The position numbers and the translations under genes are program-made. Below, one piece after another: positions 45,597 to 57,800 of a stretch of 64,000 bases of DNA; positions within the stretch are counted from its first letter, which is position 1, and every line of letters starts with the position of its first letter. Below the pieces are notes generated by a model, which was not told the origin of the DNA, made no database searches, and worked only from the letters and a program-made list of their open reading frames with translations. The DNA comes from Fragilariopsis cylindrus CCMP1102 (lineage: Eukaryota; Bacillariophyta; Bacillariophyceae; Bacillariales; Bacillariaceae), in the NCBI GenBank assembly GCA_900095095.1, contig FMBT01000418.1, forward strand, positions 1-64,000. The letters run 5' to 3'.

Positions 45597-48387
45597 TTAT
45601 GCATCTTCGATCATTGGCATTTCTTTTGCATCGCATTCACCCGAGGATTTCTTATCAAAATCATTATCGCCTTTGCTTTCTACTTTGTCTGATTCATCCT
45701 TCTCGTTGTTTTCGGTAAGAACCAAATCATCCTTCTGATTATCATCGTCTTCAGCGTAAGCGAGTTCAACATCGCTGGGTAAGATACCATGCAACATCAT
45801 AGCGGCAACGCTACCCACACAATATCCAGTCGACAAAAAGATAGATAATCCGTTTCGAAGTCCCTTCATTGCATCAGAGCAGTCTCCACATTCCCAGAAA
45901 GGTGCAGTATAAGGAGATGCACGACGGTCGAGAAAAGCATATGGCCAGACCGTGACACCAACACCAAGTGCCATACTAAAAGCCATGATGAATCTATTAC
46001 GGCGGCTATCTAAATCAACATTTTTGGTAAGAGCAATACCGCTTACTAAGACGTTGGCGAACAAAAAGATTATCATTCCTCCCAAAACACAATCGGGGAT
46101 ACTTGTAATTACACCAGCAATTTTACCAAAAATACCAAGTAGGATTAACCAGATACCACATGCGTACCCAGCACGTCTCGATGCACACTTGGTCAATGCG
46201 ACAACTCCATTGTTTTCAGAATATGTAGTGTTGGGCATCGATGTGAATAAACCTGCAAGAATCGAATTTATTCCATCGGCTGTAAGGCCTCCTTGTATCG
46301 ACTCATCGAATTCCTCGGACAATGTATCCAATTCGGAAGCTTCATAGACAGCTTTTATGTAATGAAAATAATGTTTATGATCGCGCAAAATAAGTAGTAA
46401 ATCAAGATAAGATATATTATGACAAAAACGACGGTCAATTGCATACTGTACTATTTAGAATAAATATGAAAATCTACCAGTCGACTTACCAGAAATATCA
46501 CCGATGGTTTCAATGGTCACCACAATAGACGCGATTAAGAGAGGAATTACGGCCGGCCCATAAAAACCAAGCGGGAAAGTTTCCACCCATAAGAATGTGA
46601 TAGGATCAGCATCTTTGATAGAACTAGTATCGACGTATGATTCTCCTTCAAAGTCGGTAAGACTAGCAATCATATAACCAAATAGTAGGGCAAAAATAAC
46701 GTTACAATTCTTCATAAAAACACTTCCAAATAGTTCAATAAATACCAAGAAAACGAGAACTAATGATTATGATCGCGTATAACAAGTAATAAATCAAGAT
46801 AAGATGACGGTCGATTGGGCGGGGGTGGTGGTAAGAAGAAAAAGTGATGAAGACCAAGAAATAGTATGAATTATTCGCATATATTTAGAATTTTTTTTAT
46901 ACCAAGTCAACTTACCAGAAAAACCAAGTCCGATGTATGGTGCCGATCCGTAAGTTAAGGAAGTTTCACCGTTGGTACAGGTAGGGAAAGGTGGGGGGAA
47001 TGTAATGTCTTGTGACACAATTTGAGAATGAGTTTTCCATCCCATATCAGCGCAAACAACACCCCCACCCCAATATTTCATTCCTGCTCCTGTCAAAGCA
47101 ATACCAATTAACATAACGGTGATTGATGTAACGATCGGGGGGAACAAGCGTCTCAAACGAGCAGGTGGGATCAATGAAAGGAATAATTCAAGGAGGCAAC
47201 AAACCATACTTGTTCCAAGCATTTTGCCATATGCTACCCGTCCATCAATTCCATCAATTTTCATTTGTGCAATTGCTATCTCAAATATAGGTAGGACTAT
47301 ATGATATAGTATAGTATAGTTTAGTATAGCATCATATAATACAAAATAATATATATCATACAAATAAGGGAAAGCAAAAAGGTTAGGTTCAATTATATAC
47401 CATTCAATAAAGTCCGAATATAATGTTCCATCATTGTAGTGCATTGTTTACTAACGTGTATAACTTGAACGAATGAGCGAAATAATGATGAACGAACTTA
47501 CATGTGAATGAGGTACCCATCACACTGAGAACTCCACTACCGATATAAAGTTTTCTTCCGAAGAATTTCTCAGAGAATGGAATGGTTACCTTAACAATAT
47601 TGATAATAGTACAAACTCCAGAAGTAATCAATGAGGCGCTGACAGCATACTTTAATAATCATATAGTATAAAAAAGAACGACAAATGATACAGTAAATGT
47701 ATGAGAACAGTATGATAAACAATAATAAATACCGCAACAGATCAAAGAACGACGATATTGTATCTCTTCATGTAAAAAGAATAAGAAAGCGTCCGGACAA
47801 ACAAACAAACAATACAATACAATACAATACAATACACTAAAACAAGCAAATAAACAACAAAATATAACTCACTTGAACTAACTCTGGACAAAACCCTTCA
47901 GCAAAACCACAAACGGAAAACTTGAAAACAACAAGAGGTGGAGTAATCAATCCTCCGACCATACAGAAACAATGTTGTAAGCCCATAATTAAGGACATTA
48001 AAATTGGGAGCTTCTCATCTGTACAAATAAATGACAATGTTGTGTGTTTCGATTTTGTATCATTTATCGTTTTTTAATGGATATTGCAAAAGCAGAAATA
48101 TAAAAATAAGAAACAACAGCACGAAGAAAGTAAGATTTTTTTTCTGGTATAGATACATATCAGAATAACATACCCATAGTATATCATCGAGATGATATTG
48201 AAGATGACGATGAGGATTATATAAAATATGATGCTAACACTGACACTGATACTACCTACATACCTTTGGAATAAAAATTTAACTTCGTCTTAGATTTCTT
48301 CCACGGAGCTGTTGGCATACACATGGACCCGTATTGATACCGTGAGCCTTCTCCTAAAAACTGGCGAATGATACTTTGACGATCCAT
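45597..48387 (-). CDS. NCS2/NAT-family xanthine-uric acid type permease (607 aa)
   Basis: This is a plasma-membrane symporter for oxidised purines or related nucleobases. Six exons are seen: 48387-48264, 48018-47873, 47649-47502, 47296-46916, 46759-46490 and 46351-45597. All junctions keep frame (donors GTATGT, GTGAGT, GTAAGT; acceptors CAG, AAG, TAG). Family marks: the QH motif of helix 1 (MGLQHCFCMVGG), SASLITSG, FTFLPIFEIAI, and the NAT signature as ENNGVVALTK near residue 403, matching the consensus N-x-G-x4-T-K/R/G. About 12-14 helices are present, then an acidic C-tail of 60 residues. The Lys after Thr and the preceding residues resemble uric acid-xanthine permeases more than uracil carriers. 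It is head-to-head with the CbiZ-CbiB gene. Specificity is inference. Confidence 0.88.
47811..47835. repeat. AATAC pentanucleotide repeat, 5 units, in permease intron
   Basis: Five AATAC units follow an ACAA tetramer run inside the second intron-side spacer of the permease gene. This is the same pentamer as in the PGK intron. Confidence 0.9.
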
Positions 48388-49115
48388 CTTGATATGCAAT
48401 GTACGTAAACTGCTCTTGTTGCTACTGTTGCTGTTGTTGTAAAAGTTTTTTGTGAGTAAGCAGTTATGGAAGGTATAGAAGCTAGCAATAATATTAAGGC
48501 AAATGGAGCTACGATACCAAATGTTGTGGATATTATTATTATTTGGAACTTCGAAAAGAAAGATGGAGGTAAAAATCACTCATGCCAGGGAAATCGTGGT
48601 TGTAAAGAATACATTGATGCTTACTTTCACACAAGAAGAAGAACGATTGCTAGACACATTGTCTATCTATTATCTTTATCCCAACTTGAAGCAGAAATCA
48701 TCCGAATTCCTTTCTGGGTTCCCATCTTTTACTAGGATCTTTTGAAAACAAGAACAAACAAGAACACAATCTTCTGTGGCTTATTTTTATTCCAAACGCA
48801 AGATGGATCATTATCTTTGTTTTAGCTACATATTTTTTCCCGCGTTAAGCGCGTGTATTTGTTGCGCGGGGGAGAGGGGAATAGACGCTTTCACGAAAGT
48901 ATTTTTTGAGCGCGCCATAATCAATAATACTGAGTACTGTACAGCACCTATCATCACTGTACTGTACTGTACCCGATATCTTCTGATGACGAAGAACGTG
49001 CTCGAGCCATCATAAGCGAAACTTGATAATATAACAATGTAATAGAAATTTAAGAAAAACAATACTTTGTGTAAGTTAGCCTCTGTTTATTACTACCTCA
49101 AGTGAAGGAAACATC
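48388..49115. promoter_or_regulatory. Shared divergent promoter region, permease / CbiZ-CbiB
   Basis: 728 bases separate the two start codons. GTACTGTACAG at 48934-48944 and three overlapping TGTAC units at 48957-48973 form a strong cluster of the recurrent motif about 150-180 bases before the CbiZ-CbiB ATG. A GC-rich patch at 48840-48915 (GCGCG repeats) is unusual for this AT-rich window. Short plus-strand frames at 48466-48745 are not supported. Confidence 0.5.
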
Positions 49116-51842
49116 ATGGCTGACGACGAGTACAAGCGGTACATTATCCTACCAACTGGATGTAAGGTAAATGTTGATGAACATCGGTCTTTGATCGAGC
49201 TTCCCTCTGTTGTTCACTTTGATGATGGTAGTAAAAGAAATGACAACAATCGAAGTATTGTCTCTTGGAATGCGCTTTCATCTGCAATTTGGAATGGTGG
49301 ACCTCGTTCTTTCTGTTGCAGTAGCAATCATACCATCCCTGCTTCTTCTAATGAGCAGAATATCGACAATTATGGTAGCGATAAGCTGCAAAATCAAAAA
49401 AATCAAAAGGTATGCGTTCTTAATTACAAAATGCCATCAACGTATGATGGTTTAAACCCGGAACCAAAATGCTTTCTCCGAACTGCGATCGGTAAAGAAC
49501 AACTATGCAATAATGGCAGTAGTAGCAACAATAACGATGATAACCACGACGATAATGATAATCATGTATCTTCTTCTCCGCCTCCCTCCGCCTCCGCCTC
49601 CACCTCCTTATACTGTGACGAAGAAAAAACTGTTGGTCTGATGACGGCAGCATCAATGCAATCTCTACGGACAGCAAGTCGGTCGGCCGGTGGTGTTATT
49701 GTAGACGTGATCGTGACGGCAGGTATATCGAACGCAAGATCTGCGGGGGCTGATGCCGATTGCTTTTATATGTTCCCTCCAGTACCATCATCACGATCTC
49801 AAAATGATAAAGGTTGTGATGATAACGATGATGATGACAATGATAGTGGTGGTGCAGGTGAAGGTGAAAGTAGTGGCAAAGAAGGTGATAAGTCTCAAGA
49901 TAATCTTCGACGTCGTCGTGGTCCACAGAAACAACAACAAAAACAGCACGAGGAACCAAAAAATCCACCATATACACCAGGCACTATTAATACCGTCGTT
50001 ATTATTAATGCACCATTATCTGCGGGGGCTATGGTAGAAGCCTATGCAATTGTGATTGAGGCGAAATGTGCAGCTTGTGCCGATCTACGAGTACAATGTG
50101 CTAAATCATTGCAATCGTTGTACGGGAGTAACTTAGCTCAGGGAACTGGTACGGATTGTGCTGTTTTATTTACTCCTGGTAGTAAGATGGAGACTACTAC
50201 AACAAAGAATGATGATGATGATAATGTTAATGATGTCGTTATTGAATTTGCGGGAAAGCATATCCTCCTTGCAGAGATGATAGGACAGGCAGTTCGTGAA
50301 GCGACTCATGAGGCGATCCTAGCAAATATATATCACATCCACGGTGGATCACTTATTCGGTATAATATATATCAATGGTATCGATCATTTATCGGTATCC
50401 TACAAGGTGCTAGACCGTGTGTTCCACCCCTTCCAATGATGCCAGTACCCCGAGCACCCATATCGGTAATACTTTTTGGATGGATATGTGTACTCGCTTC
50501 GTATTGTATCACACCATTTATTGGTCAATCGGCAACAATATTGATAGCTGCAACTATCTGGGACCGGTAAGTAATACATCGTAAACAACTATCAATACTC
50601 TTCCTACGAGAGAGATGTTCTCGATTTTCTTTCCTTCTCGAGGAATTAGAATATATCGTAGTTCGACTCACATTTTTTTTCTCAAAACTACTTGTGCAAA
50701 TTAATCAACTTGTTGACTGATTGAATGAACCACAGCTGCCTTCCGGAGCCACCCCTTATTGTACATCCTGTTTGTCTAGCCGGATCGACGATCAGTGTCA
50801 TAACCAAAAAATGGATACCCGAGCGAGTGTATCAAAGCCCTATCCTAGGGTTTAGTTCGGGAGTATTGTTTCTCGTGGGGATGCTCTCGCTATTTCTAAG
50901 TGGAGCGTGGTTATTCCTCTACATTATCCAATTTACCACCGATGGTGTCGGAAACATTTCTTGCAGTGCATCATCTTCATTCTGTGACAAATACACTCTC
51001 CAAAATATCACGGCCTTCGCTTCCTGGATCCTAAAGGTGGTTCTTTTCAAAACGACATTTTCTCTCCAACTCTTGTGTACAATTGCACTTCAAATGGCCC
51101 GATTCTTAGAGCGCTCTCAACTCCAAGAAGCTCGAAGTCAGCTGTCGTGGTTATGCAGTCGTGATCCAACACATCTAAATTCGGAGGAACTAGCAGGTGG
51201 GACGCTTGAGAGTTTAACGGTAAGCAGGACTACAAGATAGACGATTTTTGGAAACGTCCCTTGTTTATGAGAATCAATCGCACACGGCTATGACTTGAAA
51301 ATTAAATTAAAAAAATCTCACACACGATCTGTCCTTTTTTGTTTTGACAACAGGAAAATCTTTCCGACGGTACAGTCGCCCCCTGGTTCTGGTATATCCT
51401 CTTTGGGCCTCTTGGTGCTCTGGGATACCGCATAGCGAACACACTAGACTCTCGTGTGGGCTATCATGGAAAGTTTGAATGGTTTGGGAAAGCGTCCGCT
51501 AGATTCGACGATCTGATCAATCTTATCCCTGCAAGACTAACGGCTGTGTCACTTTGTATTGCTGCAGCATTTGTACCCGATTGCAATGCAGGGAGAGGTT
51601 TGAAAACAGCCTGGGAAGACTGCGGTCAATGCGATTCACCCAATGCTGGTTGGCCGATGGGAGCTATGGCGGGAGTATTAGGGGTCAGATTGGAGAAGAG
51701 AGGACAATATTGCTTAGGAAGGAATCTGAATGGCGTCCGAGGTCCAAGTCCAAGAGATATACGAAACGGTCACCGTGTTGCGCAGCTAGCCGGAGGAATA
51801 GTATTTGTGGTTGCTGTCATTGCTTGTATTATAAAGGGATAG
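49116..51842 (+). CDS. CbiZ-CbiB fusion: cobinamide amidohydrolase plus cobinamide synthase (807 aa)
   Basis: Exons 49116-50566, 50736-51219 and 51354-51842 join cleanly (GTAAGT/CAG, GTAAGC/CAG). Residues 1 to about 430 are CbiZ: SWNALSSAIWNGG, VGLMTAASMQSL, VIVTAGISNARSAGADAD, GTINTVVIINAPLSAGAMVE, EAKCAACADL and GTGTDCAVLF. An Asn/Asp/Ser insert lies within it. CbiZ cuts the amide joining the nucleotide loop arm to the corrin ring. Residues about 440-807 are CbiB/CobD: an N-terminal membrane block, HPVCLAGSTI, then ESLTENLSDGTVAPWFW, YRIANTLDSRVGYHGKF, FGKASARFDDLINLIPARLTA and a last membrane helix. CbiB re-attaches aminopropanol(-phosphate) to cobyric acid. Both halves keep their conserved motifs, so a bifunctional membrane enzyme remodelling corrinoids is likely. 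Bacterial or archaeal ancestry is inferred; introns show it is nuclear-encoded and adapted. Confidence 0.92.
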
Positions 51843-52003
51843 TTAAAATATTAGATCAGATCGTAGCTACTACAATATTACAATAAGCGTAGGATCTTCC
51901 TGTATTATACCATTGTTGCTACTGCTGTTACTACAATTATGTTTCTGTAATTATTACACAATTATTACTAGTTCTAGTCTAGCAAGATCTAGTTCTATAA
52001 ATC

Positions 52004-54145
52004 TCAATCCATTCGTTCTGTAACAAGCCGTGGTGACATCAATGTCACAAAGCGTATCGGCGGTGGAAGCGATGAAAACGATGATGATGATGATGATGAT
52101 AAGCGCTTATTATTTGATGATGCAGTAACAAATTCGATGCGTGTACATCGTCCAACAGATTCACCTGAATGTTGAACAGGAAATCCTTCCTCTATTTGTT
52201 GCACATTGCTGCCGTTACTTGTACTTGTACTTGTACTTGTACTTGTACTGTAACTTTCATTGATTTCAATCTTAAATGTTGTACCCACAAAATCTAAACA
52301 TTTAAAGGTATTCGAAGATGAATCACGATACGATCCATTAAAAATGGACAGGACTTTCGATAAACCTTCCAGTGGATGCAATTGACGAACGATCCGTAAT
52401 TGCATACTTGTGGTATCGAATAGTCTTGCAAATGGAAATAATTTTAATTTACCACCATAATACGGTACAGTCGAACCAGCTATGATCCCAGCAGAACCAC
52501 GATATAGTACTATTTCTTCCTCATTATTGTTTTCATCTGCATTTTCTTCTTCTTCTTCATCATCATCATTGTTGTTGTTGAAGAGGATTGATCTTTCTGA
52601 TGAATCTGATTCTTCAATTGGTCTTATTATATCTCCACGACGATGATCGATCCATGCGGTTGATTTTATATTTGATTTGGTGGTGGTTATTCGGACATCA
52701 CGTAATAATTTCGATGGATCTTGTAATTGAATCAGTTTTGGTATACTACGTGTTAACATAGCAACGGTATATCCTAATACACCTGTAGTTAGGAAACGTG
52801 GTCGACGAGGCAGCAAGTTCTGATTACTGTATTTTTCATCTTTTTTTCTTTTGGTCCACTCTTGTAAATCCTTATAATCTTGTAATAGTAAAGAATCGTA
52901 ACCAACACCAGCGAAAAATGCATACTGATCATCACAATTATCATTATTATTATTATCATTATCCCCATCGATGATGTTGTCGTCGTTTCGACCGTTAACA
53001 AAAACTCCTGTTTTTTTTGCTTTCGTAGTCCGAACACGAATCAAAGGCAAATCAATTATATCAGTCTCCAACGACAACGACGATATTGTTGTCGTTGTGG
53101 TTGCTTCTATTAATTGTTGCAACACAATTTTAAAATTATCTTGTTTCCTTTTTTGTGGAGTACGAAATAAACTTTTGAGAAATTTTCGTTTCCGACCACT
53201 TCTTTTTGTTGTGGTTGTTGTCATGTTGACGTGCTGCTGCTTTTGCTGCTGCTGTTGCTGTGGACTACAACCAACCACAGTCCCTAATGCATTTCCTGTT
53301 CCCATCGCAATATAACCAAAAATAAAAGGAAAAAAATCCTCATTATTATTATAATTATTCTTGTTCTTGTTCTGTTGTTCCTTCCATAACAAATTTATAA
53401 TAGACGTCAACGTCCCATCACCTCCTATCGGAATAATTAAAGTAGGTTTACTCCTATTTTTCTTCTTCTTCGGTGACGACGACGACGAAGCGAGGTCATC
53501 ATTAATAATACCTTTGGCAGCAATTTGCGCATCCTCCCAGGTGGATGTCACTAACAGTCGAACATCAATATTACTACTATCCATAGTTGTTGTTGTTGCT
53601 GTTGTACTTTTTGTTGTTATTTCTTGTATCAGATCAGTTGCGGTATTGACTAAATCATAAGTAACACCACCTGAATTCGTATTTAAAACAACTACAATCT
53701 TATCCACTAATGATGATGTACTACCCGCTGTTTCTTGAGTGAATCCTGTTGTTGCTGTTGCTGTTGTTGCTGTTGCTGATATTGTATCAATAGTATTACT
53801 ATCGACGATTCTTACATTCACACTTCCTTCATTGTAGGAATATTCTTCTTGATCTTTAAAGGACTGAACAGAATTAGAATACGTCGTTGTATTGTTGTTA
53901 CTACTACTGCCACTACTACTGCCACTACTACTGCTACTAGATCGCAAGGATGACAATGCTCTAACAGGAGAAGGGACAACAGCACTTCTACTACTACTAC
54001 TACTACCGATTCCACAATGATGATGATGATGACGTGAAGAGGTCCAAGCATATATTGTTGTCGTCGTCGTAAATAGGAGTAGAATCAGTAGTACTGATTT
54101 CTGCATTGTCGTCGTCGACGTCGTCGTCGTCGTCGTCGATTGCAT
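52004..54145 (-). CDS. Diacylglycerol/sphingosine-type lipid kinase, secretory or plastid N-terminus (713 aa)
   Basis: This single-exon gene encodes a DAGK-catalytic-family lipid kinase that phosphorylates a lipid hydroxyl with ATP. After a hydrophobic signal segment (VLLILLLF...TIYAW, residues about 17-34) and a Ser-rich linker, the catalytic domain begins at KIVVVLNTNSGG near residue 150, with the ATP-binding IIPIGGDGTL near 240 and YIAMGTGNALGTVVG near 285. The second lobe has FFAGVGYDSLLLQDYK, RFLTTGVLGYTVAML and GSAGIIAGSTVPYYGGKLKLFP, ending FPVQHSGESVG-like sequence, where the usual family motif is DGE. Asn, Thr, Asp and Ser runs interrupt the loops. The signal peptide suggests entry into the ER or a complex plastid. 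The precise lipid (diacylglycerol, ceramide or sphingoid base) cannot be told. Confidence 0.82.
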   Translation of the reverse strand: MQSTTTTTTSTTTMQKSVLLILLLFTTTTTIYAWTSSRHHHHHCGIGSSSSSRSAVVPSPVRALSSLRSSSSSSGSSSGSSSNNNTTTYSNSVQSFKDQEEYSYNEGSVNVRIVDSNTIDTISATATTATATTGFTQETAGSTSSLVDKIVVVLNTNSGGVTYDLVNTATDLIQEITTKSTTATTTTMDSSNIDVRLLVTSTWEDAQIAAKGIINDDLASSSSSPKKKKNRSKPTLIIPIGGDGTLTSIINLLWKEQQNKNKNNYNNNEDFFPFIFGYIAMGTGNALGTVVGCSPQQQQQQKQQHVNMTTTTTKRSGRKRKFLKSLFRTPQKRKQDNFKIVLQQLIEATTTTTISSLSLETDIIDLPLIRVRTTKAKKTGVFVNGRNDDNIIDGDNDNNNNDNCDDQYAFFAGVGYDSLLLQDYKDLQEWTKRKKDEKYSNQNLLPRRPRFLTTGVLGYTVAMLTRSIPKLIQLQDPSKLLRDVRITTTKSNIKSTAWIDHRRGDIIRPIEESDSSERSILFNNNNDDDEEEEENADENNNEEEIVLYRGSAGIIAGSTVPYYGGKLKLFPFARLFDTTSMQLRIVRQLHPLEGLSKVLSIFNGSYRDSSSNTFKCLDFVGTTFKIEINESYSTSTSTSTSTSNGSNVQQIEEGFPVQHSGESVGRCTRIEFVTASSNNKRLSSSSSSSFSSLPPPIRFVTLMSPRLVTERMD

Positions 54146-54831
54146 GGTGAAGAATTAGAAAGAAGGAAAAGAATCAATGGTATCTTTACTGCTTACTGTT
54201 GATATGAAATGATAATACTACGGTAGGACTATGCTGCCCACGATGTTTCAACAGGTTTTTGAACTTACTATCCACTCATCCCTTGGAAAGCCCCTGGAAA
54301 AGTGCTTCCGATCGCATGTTTGTTTTCTGTTTTGCTTCGTGTTTTGCAGTTGCGATTGAATGAGTCGGACACGAAAAATGAGAAGCACAGCACGAACAAC
54401 AACAGGAGTGACGCGCAAATTATTTATTTGTATCAATCAAGATTAAATAATTTGAATCTTGGCAAGATTCAAATAATGAAAGCACGGAAAGTGTACAGTG
54501 TACCCCCGTTGTAGTTTCGGAACTGGTTTCGGATGGTATTTAAAAGGGGTTGTAAAGCAAGCAATTACTTCCCCCGAAATAGCCCTCCAGAAATTGTTCT
54601 TTAGGGTTCTTACCACTGCTGTCTGCTACGGTATGCGTATCACAAGAAGTACGCATCGTGTGCGACAAGATGTGGTAGATAAAGCAACGATGTCAACATC
54701 ACACATAATCGATTAAATCACGCCAATACAGTACAATACAAAATTAATTATTAACTAAAACTGTTCTTCCTCTTGCTGTTTGTTGTGACACACCTTCAAT
54801 CTGGAAGATACATGATATACAGTAATAATAA
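54146..54831. promoter_or_regulatory. Divergent intergenic region, lipid kinase / DHH protein
   Basis: 686 bases have no supported gene. TACAGTAC at 54727-54734 and TACAGTA at 54818-54824, the latter 8 bases before the DHH start codon, continue the motif series. The 54302-54716 plus-strand frames are short and lack family signals. Confidence 0.5.
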
Positions 54832-57800
54832 ATGATGGCGACAACAAAAGTAGAAAGGATACGAATAAATAACACTGATAGAATAACAACGGATAACAAG
54901 ATCAGCTGCAACAACAACAACAACAGCTACAATTCGCCCTTAATAGAATTATCATCGCTGCAGAAGATGCGGCGGCTTAAACTGTTGATAGGAGGAATCG
55001 TTCTCCTGGTGATATCATCTATCACTGTGACAACACATGCATTTCAACATCCATTATCAATAACAACATTACCATCGTTACCATCACGAAAGAAATATGA
55101 ATATCCACAACAGCATCGGAATCAACAACAACAGCATTATAACTTTAATACGAACGAACAAAATCGAAAACAACAGGCATTTTTACGACGCCCTCTATTA
55201 ATGAGAGAATTTATTACTTCTCTATCGGCGGCTGAGGAGTCAACGTCATCATCAGCTGGTGATCCCTGGTCGTCGTCTGCGTCTTCTTCCTTTGCAGCTT
55301 CTTCTCCTTCGGTAGATTCTGGTATCGCTGCCGTGGATCAGGAGTTTCAGTTAGATAACGACGATCTTGATTTTGATTTTGATCACATCGATAATGATGA
55401 CGAAGAAGATGATGAGGATGATATTTTTAAAGATTTTGAAAACTTTGATTATACACCCTTTTTAGAAAAAGAGTTATCCCTCGATTCAATAGACGACGAC
55501 GACAATAATGATGATATTACTTCTGCTTCTTCTTCTGACGTTTCAACGTCCTCATCTCCGACCACGACTACAACAACAGTAGAAGAAGACAGCGTCGTAG
55601 AAATATCCATAGAAGATAAAACCACACGCAAAGAAGAACAGCAACAACAGCAACAAGATCGTCCCGCGGTGGCTGAACAATCAGTGCATGTGGTACCAAT
55701 TACGGGCTTCAATGTTGTACTTACCCATTGTACGGCGGACTTCGATTCTTTAGCGAGTGCTGTGGGGTTGGCGAAGTTGTGGTCTTCCCAAACATCCGTT
55801 GGTAACGAAGACGACGACATTACTGATAATGATGGTGATGGTGATGGTGACTATGATAGCTCTAGTAGCAACTTTCCGACATTTGTTGTACTACCTCGTG
55901 GATGCCATCCCGATGTACAACGTTTCCTCGGGCTACATAAACATCTTTTTCCTATCCGTTCTCTTAAATCTCTTCCGAAAGATCTTTCTCAGTTACATCG
56001 GTTGGCATTAGTCGATGCACAGCGAAAGGATCGGATCGGACCCGCAGAGGTATTGTTGCAGCATGCTGATCGGATCACCGTGGTCGATCATCATGTCGAT
56101 ATGGAATCGGATATTGCAAATATTACAGATTACGTAGTAGATGGAGTTGGATCCGTGTCGACGCTCATCATTGAACGACTTATGAAACAGCAAGAAAAAC
56201 AACAGGCAGCCGCATCAATGTCATTATCACCATTGCCGGTATCGACGCTAACAGCAGCTGAAGCGACGTTGTTGGCTCTGGGTATCCATGCTGATACGGG
56301 AAGCTTATGTTACGATTCAACAACTCCCCGCGATGCCTTTGCTTTGGCTTGGGTTATGGCGCAGGGGGCAAGTCAAGTCGCAATTGCGGAACATGCTAAA
56401 ACATCGCTCAGTCCCGAACAACAAAAGGTCTTGACTCAAGCTCTCGTCAACGCCAACGCCACCGTCGCACATGGGGTAACACTAACTACAGTATTGCTAA
56501 CAGCAGATGGATTTATTAACGGATTGGCAGCGGTAACTAAAGATGCTATGGAACTTAGTTCTGCTGACGTATTCCTGTTGGGAGTAGTTTACGAACCAAA
56601 ATCAGGTCGTGGGGGACGGAATAAGAAAACCCGACCACCAGGCGAAAATGTGAAATCAAAACTCCTTAAAGGAAAAGAAAAAACTATAGATCAAACAACA
56701 TCTACCGGTATTGTTCATAATCCTAGTCCGGAATATATGAATACATTGCAAAAATTGAGGTCCTCCTTCGATAAGAAGGATTTAGACGGGAATGGTTACA
56801 TAGATCGAAAAGAATTATCGGCCGCTTTGGTCAGTTCGGGAATTATTGCCACAGAAGACACAATCCTTGGTCTAATGGATACCATTGATACCAACAAAGA
56901 TGATATAATTTGTTTCGAAGAATTCGTTGAGTTTTCGAATGATGTCCAAACAAAGTCGAGGGGGCAAAATTATATGCTGCCCAGCGAAACCTCCCCTGAA
57001 ATATCTACTTCACCACCCAGTACTCTAATCATAATTGGTCGCGTCAAACCTGGTGTCAAGACGAAGTCGGTCAATCTAGGAAAACTGCTGGGAAAGCATG
57101 GTGGTGGTGGTCATCCGAAGGCAGCTTCTGCTACTGTCCGTTTGAATGACGAATCCGAAGCGGCTGGGATTATGTCCGACCTTGTTGACGAACTAATTGA
57201 AACCAGTTTACAGGAACAAGCAACGGTCGGTGATTTTATGACCTCACCCGTCTTGAGCGTGAAACCTGATATGACGGAATTCCAAGTAGAAGACTTATTT
57301 ACACGGTACGATGTCCGGGCATTACCTGTTGTGAACGAAGAAAATGAAGTGATTGGTCTGGTAACCTACAAAGAAGTAGCAGCAGCCAAGCAACGTATGT
57401 GGAATAAGGAACAGAAGCGACTGCGGCAAGAGGCAAACAAGAAGAAGCAAGACGACAATGACGACGATGATGATGATGATTCCTTATCACCGGAGGAGAA
57501 GAAAAAGATAATTGAACAACGGAAGATCGCCGATGAACAACGCCGCAGAGGACCTCCTGTGAAGGCCTGGATGAAACAGCATATCAAAACTGTAGAGGCA
57601 AGTCTTACGATGGCGGAAGTGGAAGCTATATTATTGGAGAATGATGTTGGTTGTATCCCCGTCGTTCAGGATGGTAGTCGTTATTTAGTGGGGATGGTTA
57701 CAAGGACTGATGTGTTACGACAGCATCGTTATTATCCATCCCTACATTATAACAACAAGGGGATGAGTGATTCTATAGCAGCGCGTGCACCTATCATCGC

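Noticed and set aside
52200-52250. CTTGTA hexamer repeat as a possible regulatory array
   Set aside because: It encodes a Ser-Thr repeat inside the lipid kinase and keeps frame.
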